Below are positions 25,511-33,370 of a stretch of DNA of 64,000 nt, in pieces. Each line of letters opens with the position of its first letter. Within the stretch, counting starts at the first letter, position 1. The notes under the pieces were generated by a model, which saw only the letters and a program-made list of their open reading frames with translations, ran no database searches and was not told the DNA's origin. The position numbers and the translations under genes were made by a program. This stretch comes from Candidatus Omnitrophota bacterium. Lineage in GTDB: Bacteria; Omnitrophota; Gorgyraeia; Pluralincolimonadales; Pluralincolimonadaceae. The stretch covers positions 1 through 64,000 of the forward strand of contig JBAZFB010000005.1 in NCBI GenBank assembly GCA_041653595.1, in the 5' to 3' direction.

Positions 25511-26292
25511 ACAAAAGACATAATATCAATATCGCAGGTATCATCCCGGCCCGCATGGCATCATCGCGCTTTCCGGGTAAACCGATGGCCAGGATCTGCG
25601 GCATCCCGATGGTGGGCCATGTATACCTAAGGAGCAAGCTGGCGAAGTCCCTTAAGGACGTATATATCGCCACATGCGATGAGGAGATAAAGGAGTATTG
25701 CGAAAAAAACGGCATGAATGCGGTCATGACAAAGGATACGCACGAGCGCGCATCCGACAGGACGGCGGAAGCTATGCTGAAGATAGAGAAGAAGACCGGG
25801 AAGAGGCTGGACATAGTGGTCATGATACAGGGCGATGAGCCCATGATCTATCCCGAGATGATCCAGGAATCGATAAGGCCGATGCTGAAGGATAAGGACG
25901 TCCAGATAGTCAACCTTATGGCGCCCCTGAAATCGCAGGAAGAGCAGGGAGACCCGAATGCGGTAAAAGTGGTGACGGACCTGGAAAGTTCCGCCCTGTA
26001 TTTTTCGCGTGAGCCTATCCCGTCCTGGAAGAAAGGCGCAAAGGAGGTCCCGATGTATAAGCAGGTCTGCATAATCCCTTTCAGGAGGGATTTCCTTATC
26101 AAGTTCAATAAGCTGAAGATGACGCCGCTCGAGGTCGTGGAATCCGTAGACATGCTCAGGGTCCTGGAGCACGGCTATAAGGTAAAGATGGTCCGGACGA
26201 AATACGACACATACAGCGTGGATACCGAAGAAGACCTCCGCAAGGTCGAGAATTTGATGCTTAAGGACCGTTTGATGAAGGGGTACCGTTAG
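25507..26292 (+). CDS. kdsB: KdsB-like 3-deoxy-ulosonate cytidylyltransferase, 261 aa
   Basis: KdsB activates Kdo with CTP. The motifs IIPARMASSRFPGKP, ERASDRTAE, MIQGDEPMI and YFSREPIPSWKK are all present. The start GTG 25507 overlaps the aldolase stop. The sequence would suit ordinary Kdo activation, but no KdsA, KdsC or KdsD is nearby and the coupled gene is a pyruvate aldolase. The substrate may therefore be a different 3-deoxy-ulosonic acid. Confidence 0.85.
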   Translation: MNKRHNINIAGIIPARMASSRFPGKPMARICGIPMVGHVYLRSKLAKSLKDVYIATCDEEIKEYCEKNGMNAVMTKDTHERASDRTAEAMLKIEKKTGKRLDIVVMIQGDEPMIYPEMIQESIRPMLKDKDVQIVNLMAPLKSQEEQGDPNAVKVVTDLESSALYFSREPIPSWKKGAKEVPMYKQVCIIPFRRDFLIKFNKLKMTPLEVVESVDMLRVLEHGYKVKMVRTKYDTYSVDTEEDLRKVENLMLKDRLMKGYR

Positions 26293-26302
26293 GCGGAATG
26301 TC

Positions 26303-27295
26303 ATGAAAGAAAACGATATAAGAAAACGCAGTACATTCAACAGGTATCTTGAGCTGGTTGAAAAAGACGCGCGGGAATTCTTTGACCCGGCTTCGTTTAC
26401 CGCGGTCGGCTGCCCGTCCTGCGGCGGCGCGGAGCACGCCTTCGAGTTTGAAAAGGCGGGTTTCAAGTATGTATCATGCAAAAAATGTTCTACCCTGTTC
26501 GTCAATCCAAGGCCGCCGTTCAATAAATTGAAGGAATTTTACTCAAACTCGCCTTCGACGAGTTATTGGGTGAATGAGTTCTTTAAGCCGGTCGCCGCGG
26601 CCAGGAGGGAAAAGATATTCAGGCCGAGGGCGGAATATCTGAGCAAGATGCTCGGTAAAAGCGGGGGACTTGTCATAGGGGATATAGGGGCCGGGTTCGG
26701 GATATTCCTTGAAGAGTTAAGGAATATCGCCCCCGGCAACAGGTATATTGCGGTGGAGCCGTCATTAGAAATGGCGGATATCTGCAAAAAGAACGGCCTT
26801 GAGGTGGAATGCGCATGCATGGAAGATATAACCGGGATGGACGGCGCATTCGACGCGCTCAGTATTTTTGAACTGGCCGAGCACCTCCACGACCCGCATT
26901 CTTTTTTCAAAAAGGCCCACTCCCTCCTGAAGCCGGGCGGACGGCTGTTCGCGACCACTTTGAACGGGATGGGCTTTGACATACTGCTGTTATGGGAAAA
27001 GTCAAAGAGCATTTCGCCGCCCCACCACCTTAATTTCTTCAATCCCCATTCATTGAAATATTTGATGGAGAGTATCGGTTTCGAGGCGGAAGAGGTCTCG
27101 ACGCCGGGCAAGCTTGACTGGGATATAGTCGAAGGGATGATAAAGGATGAAGGCGTAAAAGTCGGCAGGCTATGGGAGATGGTAGCACATTCCGGCACTA
27201 ACGGGTGCAAGGAAGGGTTGCAGGATTGGATAGCAAGTAACAATCTCAGTTCCCATATGCGTATAATAGCCAGGAAGAAAGGGCCCTTGTCATGA
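26303..27295 (+). CDS. SAM-dependent methyltransferase with N-terminal zinc ribbon, 330 aa
   Basis: The zinc ribbon CPSCGGAE ... CKKCSTLFVNPRPP precedes a methyltransferase domain with GDIGAGFGIFLEE and SIFELAEHLHDP. The layout is the same as the protein at 8362, so the two are likely paralogues serving different sugars. An AGGCGGA site precedes ATG 26303 and the acetyltransferase gene overlaps by ATGA. Sugar methylation is the likely activity; the target position is unknown. Confidence 0.8.
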   Translation: MKENDIRKRSTFNRYLELVEKDAREFFDPASFTAVGCPSCGGAEHAFEFEKAGFKYVSCKKCSTLFVNPRPPFNKLKEFYSNSPSTSYWVNEFFKPVAAARREKIFRPRAEYLSKMLGKSGGLVIGDIGAGFGIFLEELRNIAPGNRYIAVEPSLEMADICKKNGLEVECACMEDITGMDGAFDALSIFELAEHLHDPHSFFKKAHSLLKPGGRLFATTLNGMGFDILLLWEKSKSISPPHHLNFFNPHSLKYLMESIGFEAEEVSTPGKLDWDIVEGMIKDEGVKVGRLWEMVAHSGTNGCKEGLQDWIASNNLSSHMRIIARKKGPLS

Positions 27296-27909
27296 GCTTG
27301 ATAGGAAATATGAAACGCGCTGCAGGAACGGTAGCCGGCGAGTGCAGGGAGTGGTTCGAGAGGCTGTTTATCGCTTATCTGCCGGGAAGGATAGGGATAT
27401 TGGCGCGGCGCTTATACTGGTCGCCGCAATTCCTCCGGTGCCGTTCTTTCATTATTTCATACGGTTGCAGGGTCACGAACCCGAAAGGCATCACTATGGG
27501 CGATCGCGTGAATATAATGCACAACTGCTGCCTTTATGCCAATGATAACGGGACCATCAAGATCGGCAACGGGGTCAACATGAACAGCAACGTGATAATA
27601 GGGGCCGCGAACGACGGCGAAATAATCCTGGGCGACAACGTGGCGATCGGGCCGAATGTCGTCCTTCGCGCGAGCAACCACATATACGGACGCAAGGATA
27701 TCCCTATCAACAAACAGGGCCATACCGGAGGCAGGATAGTCGTGGAGGATGATGTCTGGATAGGCGCAAATGCGGTAGTGCTGCGCAATGTGACTATAGG
27801 TAAAGGAGCCGTCATAGGCGCCGGCGCAGTCGTGAACCGCGATATACCGCCGGGGGCCCTGGCTTGCGGGGTTCCCGCCAAGGTAATAAAGGCGGATTGC
27901 AGGGGCTGA
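27292..27909 (+). CDS. Hexapeptide-repeat (left-handed beta-helix) O- or N-acetyltransferase, 205 aa
   Basis: Repeats such as IKIGNGVNMNSNVIIGAA, ILGDNVAIGPNVVL and VWIGANAVVLRNVTIGKGAVIGAG form a left-handed beta-helix; RASNHIYG supplies the catalytic His. About 60 basic, partly hydrophobic residues precede the repeats. The family includes colanic-acid and maltose acetyltransferases and WbpD. Modification of a glycan hydroxyl or amine is expected. The start overlaps the methyltransferase stop. Confidence 0.87.
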   Translation: MSLIGNMKRAAGTVAGECREWFERLFIAYLPGRIGILARRLYWSPQFLRCRSFIISYGCRVTNPKGITMGDRVNIMHNCCLYANDNGTIKIGNGVNMNSNVIIGAANDGEIILGDNVAIGPNVVLRASNHIYGRKDIPINKQGHTGGRIVVEDDVWIGANAVVLRNVTIGKGAVIGAGAVVNRDIPPGALACGVPAKVIKADCRG

Positions 27910-27919
27910 GATACTGGAA

Positions 27920-28720
27920 ATGGCAAAAAGCGGGAAAAAACAGGCAGGGCTGAAATTCGGGCCGGGCAGGGATAACCCGAACAGGGACTTTGTATTCAGA
28001 TGCTGCAACCTTCCGGAAGCAGGCAAGATAGACGTATTGATATTTTCCGATTCAAGGAGTTCCAACATCAAATCCGTTAATGACAGTTGGAGCATGAAGA
28101 TGTTCCGTTATCTTAAGGACAAGAAGATGTCAGTAATGCTTGTGGTCCGTCCCAAGGAATGCACGGTCTTTTTGACCCTGGTGAATTTCCTGAAGTCGAA
28201 CAAGCTGTATTTTAAACACTTGATCACCGAGATCGGGCTCGTCGACTTTACTCCGAAAAAGATCGGGATAATAAACGATATACTGGACCAGAAGGCCCTC
28301 TACTTCAATAAAACCCGGTTCCGGACAGAGAAATTGAGCAAATACCGGTTATCGAGCGGCGAAAGCGAAAACCTCTACTCCGTAAATTTTAACCAAGAGG
28401 GCTTCAAAAAAAAGATAGTAGATTGCATCGAACGCCATTCGAAAAACACGGTACTCATGGGCACTTTAGAGGTAAGCCCGAGAATCAAGATCAAAAGAGA
28501 ACGGCCGAAAGAATTTTTTGCGAAACTAAAGGATTCCAACAGGTTTTTAACCGATATTTGCAGGAGGAGCGGCAGGATAAAATTCGTTGACCCGCTTAAA
28601 GGATCGACTTTCAAACCGGAAATGCTTTCTTGCGACGGTGTCCATTATACCCGGTTAGGGCACATGATGGTCTATAAAGCGATCAAAGAAGCGTTTGCCG
28701 ATATGGAGCGCCCGGCCTAA
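27920..28720 (+). CDS. Putative SGNH/GDSL-type hydrolase, divergent, 266 aa
   Basis: No family is certain. Two features fit SGNH esterases: IFSDSRSSN in the early part, with Ser in place of the GDS serine, and DGVHYTRLGHMMVYKAI near the end, matching block V with Asp and His. The typical Gly and Asn blocks are not obvious. In glycan loci such proteins remove or transfer acetyl groups. The preceding gene is an acetyltransferase and the following one a radical SAM gene. Confidence in the fold is moderate; the function is inferred. Confidence 0.55.
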   Translation: MAKSGKKQAGLKFGPGRDNPNRDFVFRCCNLPEAGKIDVLIFSDSRSSNIKSVNDSWSMKMFRYLKDKKMSVMLVVRPKECTVFLTLVNFLKSNKLYFKHLITEIGLVDFTPKKIGIINDILDQKALYFNKTRFRTEKLSKYRLSSGESENLYSVNFNQEGFKKKIVDCIERHSKNTVLMGTLEVSPRIKIKRERPKEFFAKLKDSNRFLTDICRRSGRIKFVDPLKGSTFKPEMLSCDGVHYTRLGHMMVYKAIKEAFADMERPA

Positions 28721-28723
28721 AAA

Positions 28724-30217
28724 ATGATTAAGAATATTAAAGTGCTGTTGTTATATCCGAACATGATGATGAAGAACCTGCTTCCCCCGTCCATAGGGTT
28801 GCTTACGGCCTGCCTTAAGGAGAAGGGTTTTGAAGTCGCCCTGTTCGATACCACATATTACATCACCGACATGGAAAACCCGGACGAGATCCGGAAGTCG
28901 TATTTGCAGGTAAGGACTTACGATGCGAAAGATTACGGGATATCTATCAAAACAACGGATGTTACCGAAGATTTCAAAAAGAAGGTCGCTGAATTCAAGC
29001 CCGACCTGATAGGCGTTACGGTCGTTGAAGACACGATGCCGCTCGCTTTAAGGCTGATAGGATCACTGGGCAAAGACAGGCCGCCGACCATCTTCGGGGG
29101 CATTTATATCTCTTACCTTAAGGAGAAGGCGTTTGAGAATAAGGAGATAGATTCTATCTGCCTCGGCGAAGGCGAAGGCGCCTTGGTGGAATTGTGCGAG
29201 AGGATGCAGAACGGGCTGGATTACTATGACGTCCAAAACTTATGCTTTAGGCGCGGCAGCGAGGTCGTCAAGAACAAGGTCAGGCCGCTGGTCGACCTGG
29301 ACAGGCTGCCGACCCCGGACTATTCGCTTTTCGACCCGAAAAGGCTGTACAGCCCCATGCAGGGAAAGATGTACAGGATGCTGCCGGTAGACTTTGACAG
29401 GGGCTGCCCTTATGACTGCAGTTTTTGCGCCTCACCGGCTTACCGGAACTGGTACCGGGAACAGAACGGCGGCTGCTATTTCAGGAAGAAGGACCCCGGG
29501 AAGATAATCGAAGAGATGAAGGAGATGGCGGGAAAATACAGCCTCGAGTACCTTTATTTTAACAGCGACACTTTCCTGACGCTCCGCGATGATGTATTAG
29601 TGAAGTTGATGTCGAGGATAAGGGACGAGGTCGGCCTTCCTTTCTGGTGCCAGTCGCGGGTGGAGACGATAAGCGAAGATAAGGTGCGGCTGCTTAAGGA
29701 TTGCGGCTGCGACCGTATCACCGTCGGGCTCGAACACGGCAACGAGGGATTCAGGAAAAAGATAATAAGGAAGAACTTTACCAATGAACAATTTATCAGG
29801 GCCACCGAGACCATCAATAAAGTAGGCGTCCCGCTGAGCGTCAACAATATCATAGGGTTCCCCTACGAGACGCGCGAACTCATCTTTGACACCATAAGAT
29901 TGAACAGGAAGGTAAGGTCGGATACGGTGAGCGTTTTCATATTCTATCCCTATACCGGGACGAGATTATACGATCTTTGCGCAAAGGACGGCCTTATCGA
30001 CCGCTCCGTCACGAACGCCTCGCTCCTGCAGAATAGCGTAATAAGGAACAAGAATATTACGAAGGAGCACCTCAACCAGCTCCTCAAGACATTTTGTCTC
30101 TATGTGAAGTTCCCGGAAGCGATGTGGCCTGATATCGAGAAAGTGGAGAATCTTGAACCGGGAAGCGAAGGGATATTCAAGAGATTGAGCGAAGAATACC
30201 AAAAGAAGTATTTTTAA
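28724..30217 (+). CDS. B12-binding-type radical SAM protein, 497 aa
   Basis: The N-terminal 190 residues resemble the cobalamin-binding fold (KVLLLYPNMM, LIGVTVVED, TIFGGIYISY, SICLGEGEGALVEL). The cluster motif DRGCPYDCSFC follows, with Cys228, Cys232 and Cys235. The closing part holds GLEHGNEGFRKKIIRKN, as in the BchE/MiaB-like superfamily. Enzymes of this class methylate unactivated carbons or rearrange substrates. Three more of the type lie at 40478, 41940 and 53116. A role in glycan or lipid carrier modification is inferred from location only. Confidence 0.83.
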   Translation: MIKNIKVLLLYPNMMMKNLLPPSIGLLTACLKEKGFEVALFDTTYYITDMENPDEIRKSYLQVRTYDAKDYGISIKTTDVTEDFKKKVAEFKPDLIGVTVVEDTMPLALRLIGSLGKDRPPTIFGGIYISYLKEKAFENKEIDSICLGEGEGALVELCERMQNGLDYYDVQNLCFRRGSEVVKNKVRPLVDLDRLPTPDYSLFDPKRLYSPMQGKMYRMLPVDFDRGCPYDCSFCASPAYRNWYREQNGGCYFRKKDPGKIIEEMKEMAGKYSLEYLYFNSDTFLTLRDDVLVKLMSRIRDEVGLPFWCQSRVETISEDKVRLLKDCGCDRITVGLEHGNEGFRKKIIRKNFTNEQFIRATETINKVGVPLSVNNIIGFPYETRELIFDTIRLNRKVRSDTVSVFIFYPYTGTRLYDLCAKDGLIDRSVTNASLLQNSVIRNKNITKEHLNQLLKTFCLYVKFPEAMWPDIEKVENLEPGSEGIFKRLSEEYQKKYF

Positions 30218-30227
30218 CGAGGAGCCC

Positions 30228-31151
30228 ATGAAAAAGATATTTATTTCGACAGCGAGTTTTGGGGAATTTGACCGCGCGCCGCTTGACCTGCTCAAAGAGG
30301 CAGGTTATGAGGCCGGCATGAACACGAACGGCAGGAGCCTGGCAAAAGACGAGATAGTGAAGCTCGCTTCGGGGGCGGTAGGCATCGTCGCCGGGACCGA
30401 GCCGCTCGACAGGGATAACATGGCCCGCCTCCCCGGCCTTAAAGTCATATCGCGCTGCGGAGCGGGGATGGATAATGTGGACCTGAAGGCAGCCGCAGAG
30501 TTAGGCATACGCGTCTTTAATACGCCCGATGCCCCGACGCTCGCCGTGGCTGAGCTTACCGTGGGGTTATTGTTAAACCTTTTGAGAAGGACGTCCCAGA
30601 TGGACAGGGAGATCCGCGGCGGGAAATGGAAAAAAAGGATGGGAAACCTCCTGAGCGGGAAACGGGTCGGGATAATCGGTTTTGGCCGAATAGGAAGAAA
30701 AGTGGCGGAGTTATTGGGCCCGTTTAAATGCGAATTGACATATTATGACATAAAGGATGCCGCCGGGCAGCCGGCCGCAGGCGCCAAAAAGACCGGGCTC
30801 GACGAATTATTAAGTACGTCCGATATAGTTCTGATACACATCTCCAAGACAAAAGAAGGATACCTGCTGGGGGAGAACGAGCTTAAGAAGATAAAGAAAC
30901 TCGCGTGGGTCGTTAATGTGTCGCGCGGAGGAATGGTCGACGAAACGGCCTTATGCCGCGCCTTGAAAGACGGCAGCCTGTCAGGGGCGGCAATGGATGT
31001 CTTTGAGCAGGAGCCCTACCAGGGGCCTTTAAAAGAGATGGAAAATGTCATACTTACGCCGCACATCGGTTCTTATGCCAGGGAGGCAAGGATACAGATG
31101 GAAGTGGAAGCGGTGAAGAATCTGTTAAAAGGACTGGAGGACATTAAATGA
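30228..31151 (+). CDS. D-2-hydroxyacid dehydrogenase (SerA-like), 307 aa
   Basis: The NAD-binding loop is VGIIGFGRIGRK. Catalytic residues are Arg in VNVSRGGMVDE, Glu in DVFEQEPY and His in LTPHIGSYA. The length is that of glyoxylate, hydroxypyruvate and phosphoglycerate dehydrogenases without a regulatory domain. A GAGGAG site precedes ATG 30228. Next to an aldolase module and a cyclase-family hydrolase it could reduce or oxidise a 2-keto or 2-hydroxy acid that goes into the glycan. Confidence 0.87.
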   Translation: MKKIFISTASFGEFDRAPLDLLKEAGYEAGMNTNGRSLAKDEIVKLASGAVGIVAGTEPLDRDNMARLPGLKVISRCGAGMDNVDLKAAAELGIRVFNTPDAPTLAVAELTVGLLLNLLRRTSQMDREIRGGKWKKRMGNLLSGKRVGIIGFGRIGRKVAELLGPFKCELTYYDIKDAAGQPAAGAKKTGLDELLSTSDIVLIHISKTKEGYLLGENELKKIKKLAWVVNVSRGGMVDETALCRALKDGSLSGAAMDVFEQEPYQGPLKEMENVILTPHIGSYAREARIQMEVEAVKNLLKGLEDIK

Positions 31152-32065
31152 AAGTCATAGTCTTTGGCGGTTCGGGATTCCTCGGCAGTCATGTGGCGGA
31201 CGCCCTGACCGATGCCGGGCACAATGTCATAGTTTATGACCTTGTCCGCTCGCAATATCTCAAGAACGGTCAAAAGATGATCGTGGGAGACGTGCTCGAC
31301 GAGGGATTGGTGTCAAAGAGCATGAAAGGGTGCGAGGTCGTCTATAATTTCGCCGGAATCGCGGACATAGAGGAAGCGAGCAAGCGTCCTATAGATACCG
31401 TGAAGTCCAATATACTCGGCAATTCCGTGCTGCTGGAATCTGCAAGGAAAGCCGGCATCAAAAGGTTCGTATTCGCCAGCTCCCTCTACGTCTACAGCAA
31501 GGCCGGTTCGTTTTACAGGAGCGCTAAACAGGCATGCGAGTTCTTGATCGAGGACTACCACGAAGTGTACGGCCTTCCCTATACGATCCTGCGTTACGGG
31601 TCCCTTTACGGCCCGCGGTCGGATAAAGGCAATTTCATCCACAGGATAATAAGAGAGGCCCTGACCGAAGGCAAGATAAGGCGGTACGGCGACGGGGAAG
31701 AATTGAGGGAGTATATCCACGTATTCGACGCCTCCAAAGGAAGCGTCGAAATACTCGCGAAGGAGTTCGCCAACCAGCACGTGATCCTCACCGGGAACCA
31801 GCAGTTGCGGATAAAGGACCTCCTCGTCATGATACGCGAGATGTTCGATAACAAGATAGATATCGAATTCCTGTCCCCGAGGGAGAACGGCCACTACGAG
31901 ATAACGCCTTATTCGTTTAAGCCCAGGATAGGCAAGAGGCTGGCGAGTAAGACTTATCTTGACCTGAGCCAGGGAATCCTGGACAGCATTTATGAAATGC
32001 ACAAGCAGTTCAGCCCGCGCGCGGACCATGCCGTGAAAGCAGCTAAAAAGAAGGCCGGAAAGTGA
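31148..32065 (+). CDS. NAD-dependent epimerase/dehydratase (extended SDR), 305 aa
   Basis: The cofactor loop GGSGFLGSH opens the protein. The catalytic YxxxK is FYRSAKQ in the middle, and FASSLYVYS provides the Ser. RYGSLYGPR and EYIHVFDASKG are typical of nucleotide-sugar epimerases. It is coupled to its neighbours by overlaps on both sides. The nucleotide sugar is unknown. Confidence 0.87.
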   Translation: MKVIVFGGSGFLGSHVADALTDAGHNVIVYDLVRSQYLKNGQKMIVGDVLDEGLVSKSMKGCEVVYNFAGIADIEEASKRPIDTVKSNILGNSVLLESARKAGIKRFVFASSLYVYSKAGSFYRSAKQACEFLIEDYHEVYGLPYTILRYGSLYGPRSDKGNFIHRIIREALTEGKIRRYGDGEELREYIHVFDASKGSVEILAKEFANQHVILTGNQQLRIKDLLVMIREMFDNKIDIEFLSPRENGHYEITPYSFKPRIGKRLASKTYLDLSQGILDSIYEMHKQFSPRADHAVKAAKKKAGK

Positions 32066-32730
32066 TATACAGGTTTTTATCCCATCTCTTAACGGAGAAA
32101 TTGCCCGCGTACGGCGGCGGCGGACATTCTCTCGATATGGCCAAGACAGGTTCCGTCTCCGGGGAAGGTTCGGCTAACATCTACCGGTTTTCGATGGGAA
32201 GCCATTGGGGGACCCACGTAGATGCGCCCAACCATTTTTTTGAGAACGGGAGGAAGGCCGCGGATTATCCGCCCGAATTTTGGCTGTTCAGGGCTCCGCA
32301 AGTCATCGACGTCACGCTGGCTCCTTCGGAGATACTGAATTCCGGCAAGTGGCTGGAGAGCATAGACGGATCGAAGGACATCCTGCTTTTGAAGTCCGGC
32401 TGGAAAAGGCACAGGGACAAGGAATTGTACTGCAAGGAGAACCCTGGGATACATCCTGACGTGGGGATGTATATAAGGAAGAAGCTGCCTAACATAAGGG
32501 CCGTGGGGATCGACTGGATATCCGTTTCCCCGTTCTGCGCCCGTCCTATCGGCAGGCAGGCCCACAAGGCATTCCTGGACCCGGAGGGCGAGAACAACCC
32601 CGTCCTTATAATAGAAGATATGGACCTGTCGTGCAACCTCAAGGGCCTGTTCGAAGTGACGGTCTCGCCGCTTAGGGTTGAGGGAGCAGACAGCGCGCCA
32701 TGCACGGTTATCGGAGGTTTCGATGATTAA
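32062..32730 (+). CDS. Cyclase-family metal-dependent hydrolase, 222 aa
   Basis: The family mark HxGTHxDAPxHF appears as HWGTHVDAPNHF, and VGIDWISVSPF and EDMDLS correspond to later metal and substrate positions. Relatives include bacterial kynurenine formamidase and isatin hydrolase, which open amides or lactam-like bonds. The start is GTG 32062, overlapping the epimerase stop. The presence in a sugar operon is unusual. Hydrolysis of an N-formyl or lactone group is a guess. Confidence 0.82.
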   Translation: MIYRFLSHLLTEKLPAYGGGGHSLDMAKTGSVSGEGSANIYRFSMGSHWGTHVDAPNHFFENGRKAADYPPEFWLFRAPQVIDVTLAPSEILNSGKWLESIDGSKDILLLKSGWKRHRDKELYCKENPGIHPDVGMYIRKKLPNIRAVGIDWISVSPFCARPIGRQAHKAFLDPEGENNPVLIIEDMDLSCNLKGLFEVTVSPLRVEGADSAPCTVIGGFDD

Positions 32731-33364
32731 GGCCGTTGTATTCGATTTTGACGGCGTGCTCGTCGAATCGGTCGATATAAAGACGAACGCGTTCGCCAAG
32801 CTGTTTGAGAATGAAGGCCCTGAGATCGTGAAGCAGGTCGTCGATTATCATGTCAGGCATACCGGCGTATCAAGGTTCGATAAGATAAAGTATTTTTACA
32901 AGACGCTGCTTAAGAAGGAGCTCGCGGAACGTAAATTCAATGAACTCTGCGAACGTTTCTCCGGCCTGGTCCTTGAAGAAGTCGTAAACGCCCCTTATGT
33001 CAAAGGCGGCAGGGAATTCCTCGAAGCTTACAGCGCCGTATACAAATGCTTTATCGCGTCCGCTACCCCGCAGGAGGAGATCGAAGAGATAGCGCAGAAG
33101 AGAAAGATGGCCCGGTATTTCGCGGGTATTTACGGCGCGCCCAAATTGAAATCGACCATCGTAAAAGAGATCTTAAGCGGGAACCGGTTATCACCCGGCG
33201 AGGCGGTATACGTCGGCGACGCGATGAGCGATTATTCGGCGGCAAAAGATAACGGGGTCAGGTTCATCGCGCGGATAAACGGCAACGCCGGTATTTTCGC
33301 GGCGATAGATTGCCTGAAGATAAACGACTTGTCCGGATTGTCCTCTATCCTGGGATCCTTATAA
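32723..33364 (+). CDS. HAD-superfamily phosphatase, beta-PGM-like, 213 aa
   Basis: Motif I is VFDFDGVLVES, motif II IASATPQ, and motif IV YVGDAMSDYSAA. A helical cap lies between motifs I and II, as in beta-phosphoglucomutase and Gph phosphatases. ATG 32723 is chosen because CGGAGG lies in front and the protein then begins with the family start; 15 extra residues upstream are unlikely. It overlaps the cyclase gene by 8 bases. It may dephosphorylate a sugar or sugar-acid phosphate made by the module upstream. Confidence 0.87.
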   Translation: MIKAVVFDFDGVLVESVDIKTNAFAKLFENEGPEIVKQVVDYHVRHTGVSRFDKIKYFYKTLLKKELAERKFNELCERFSGLVLEEVVNAPYVKGGREFLEAYSAVYKCFIASATPQEEIEEIAQKRKMARYFAGIYGAPKLKSTIVKEILSGNRLSPGEAVYVGDAMSDYSAAKDNGVRFIARINGNAGIFAAIDCLKINDLSGLSSILGSL

Positions 33365-33370
33365 TACTTA

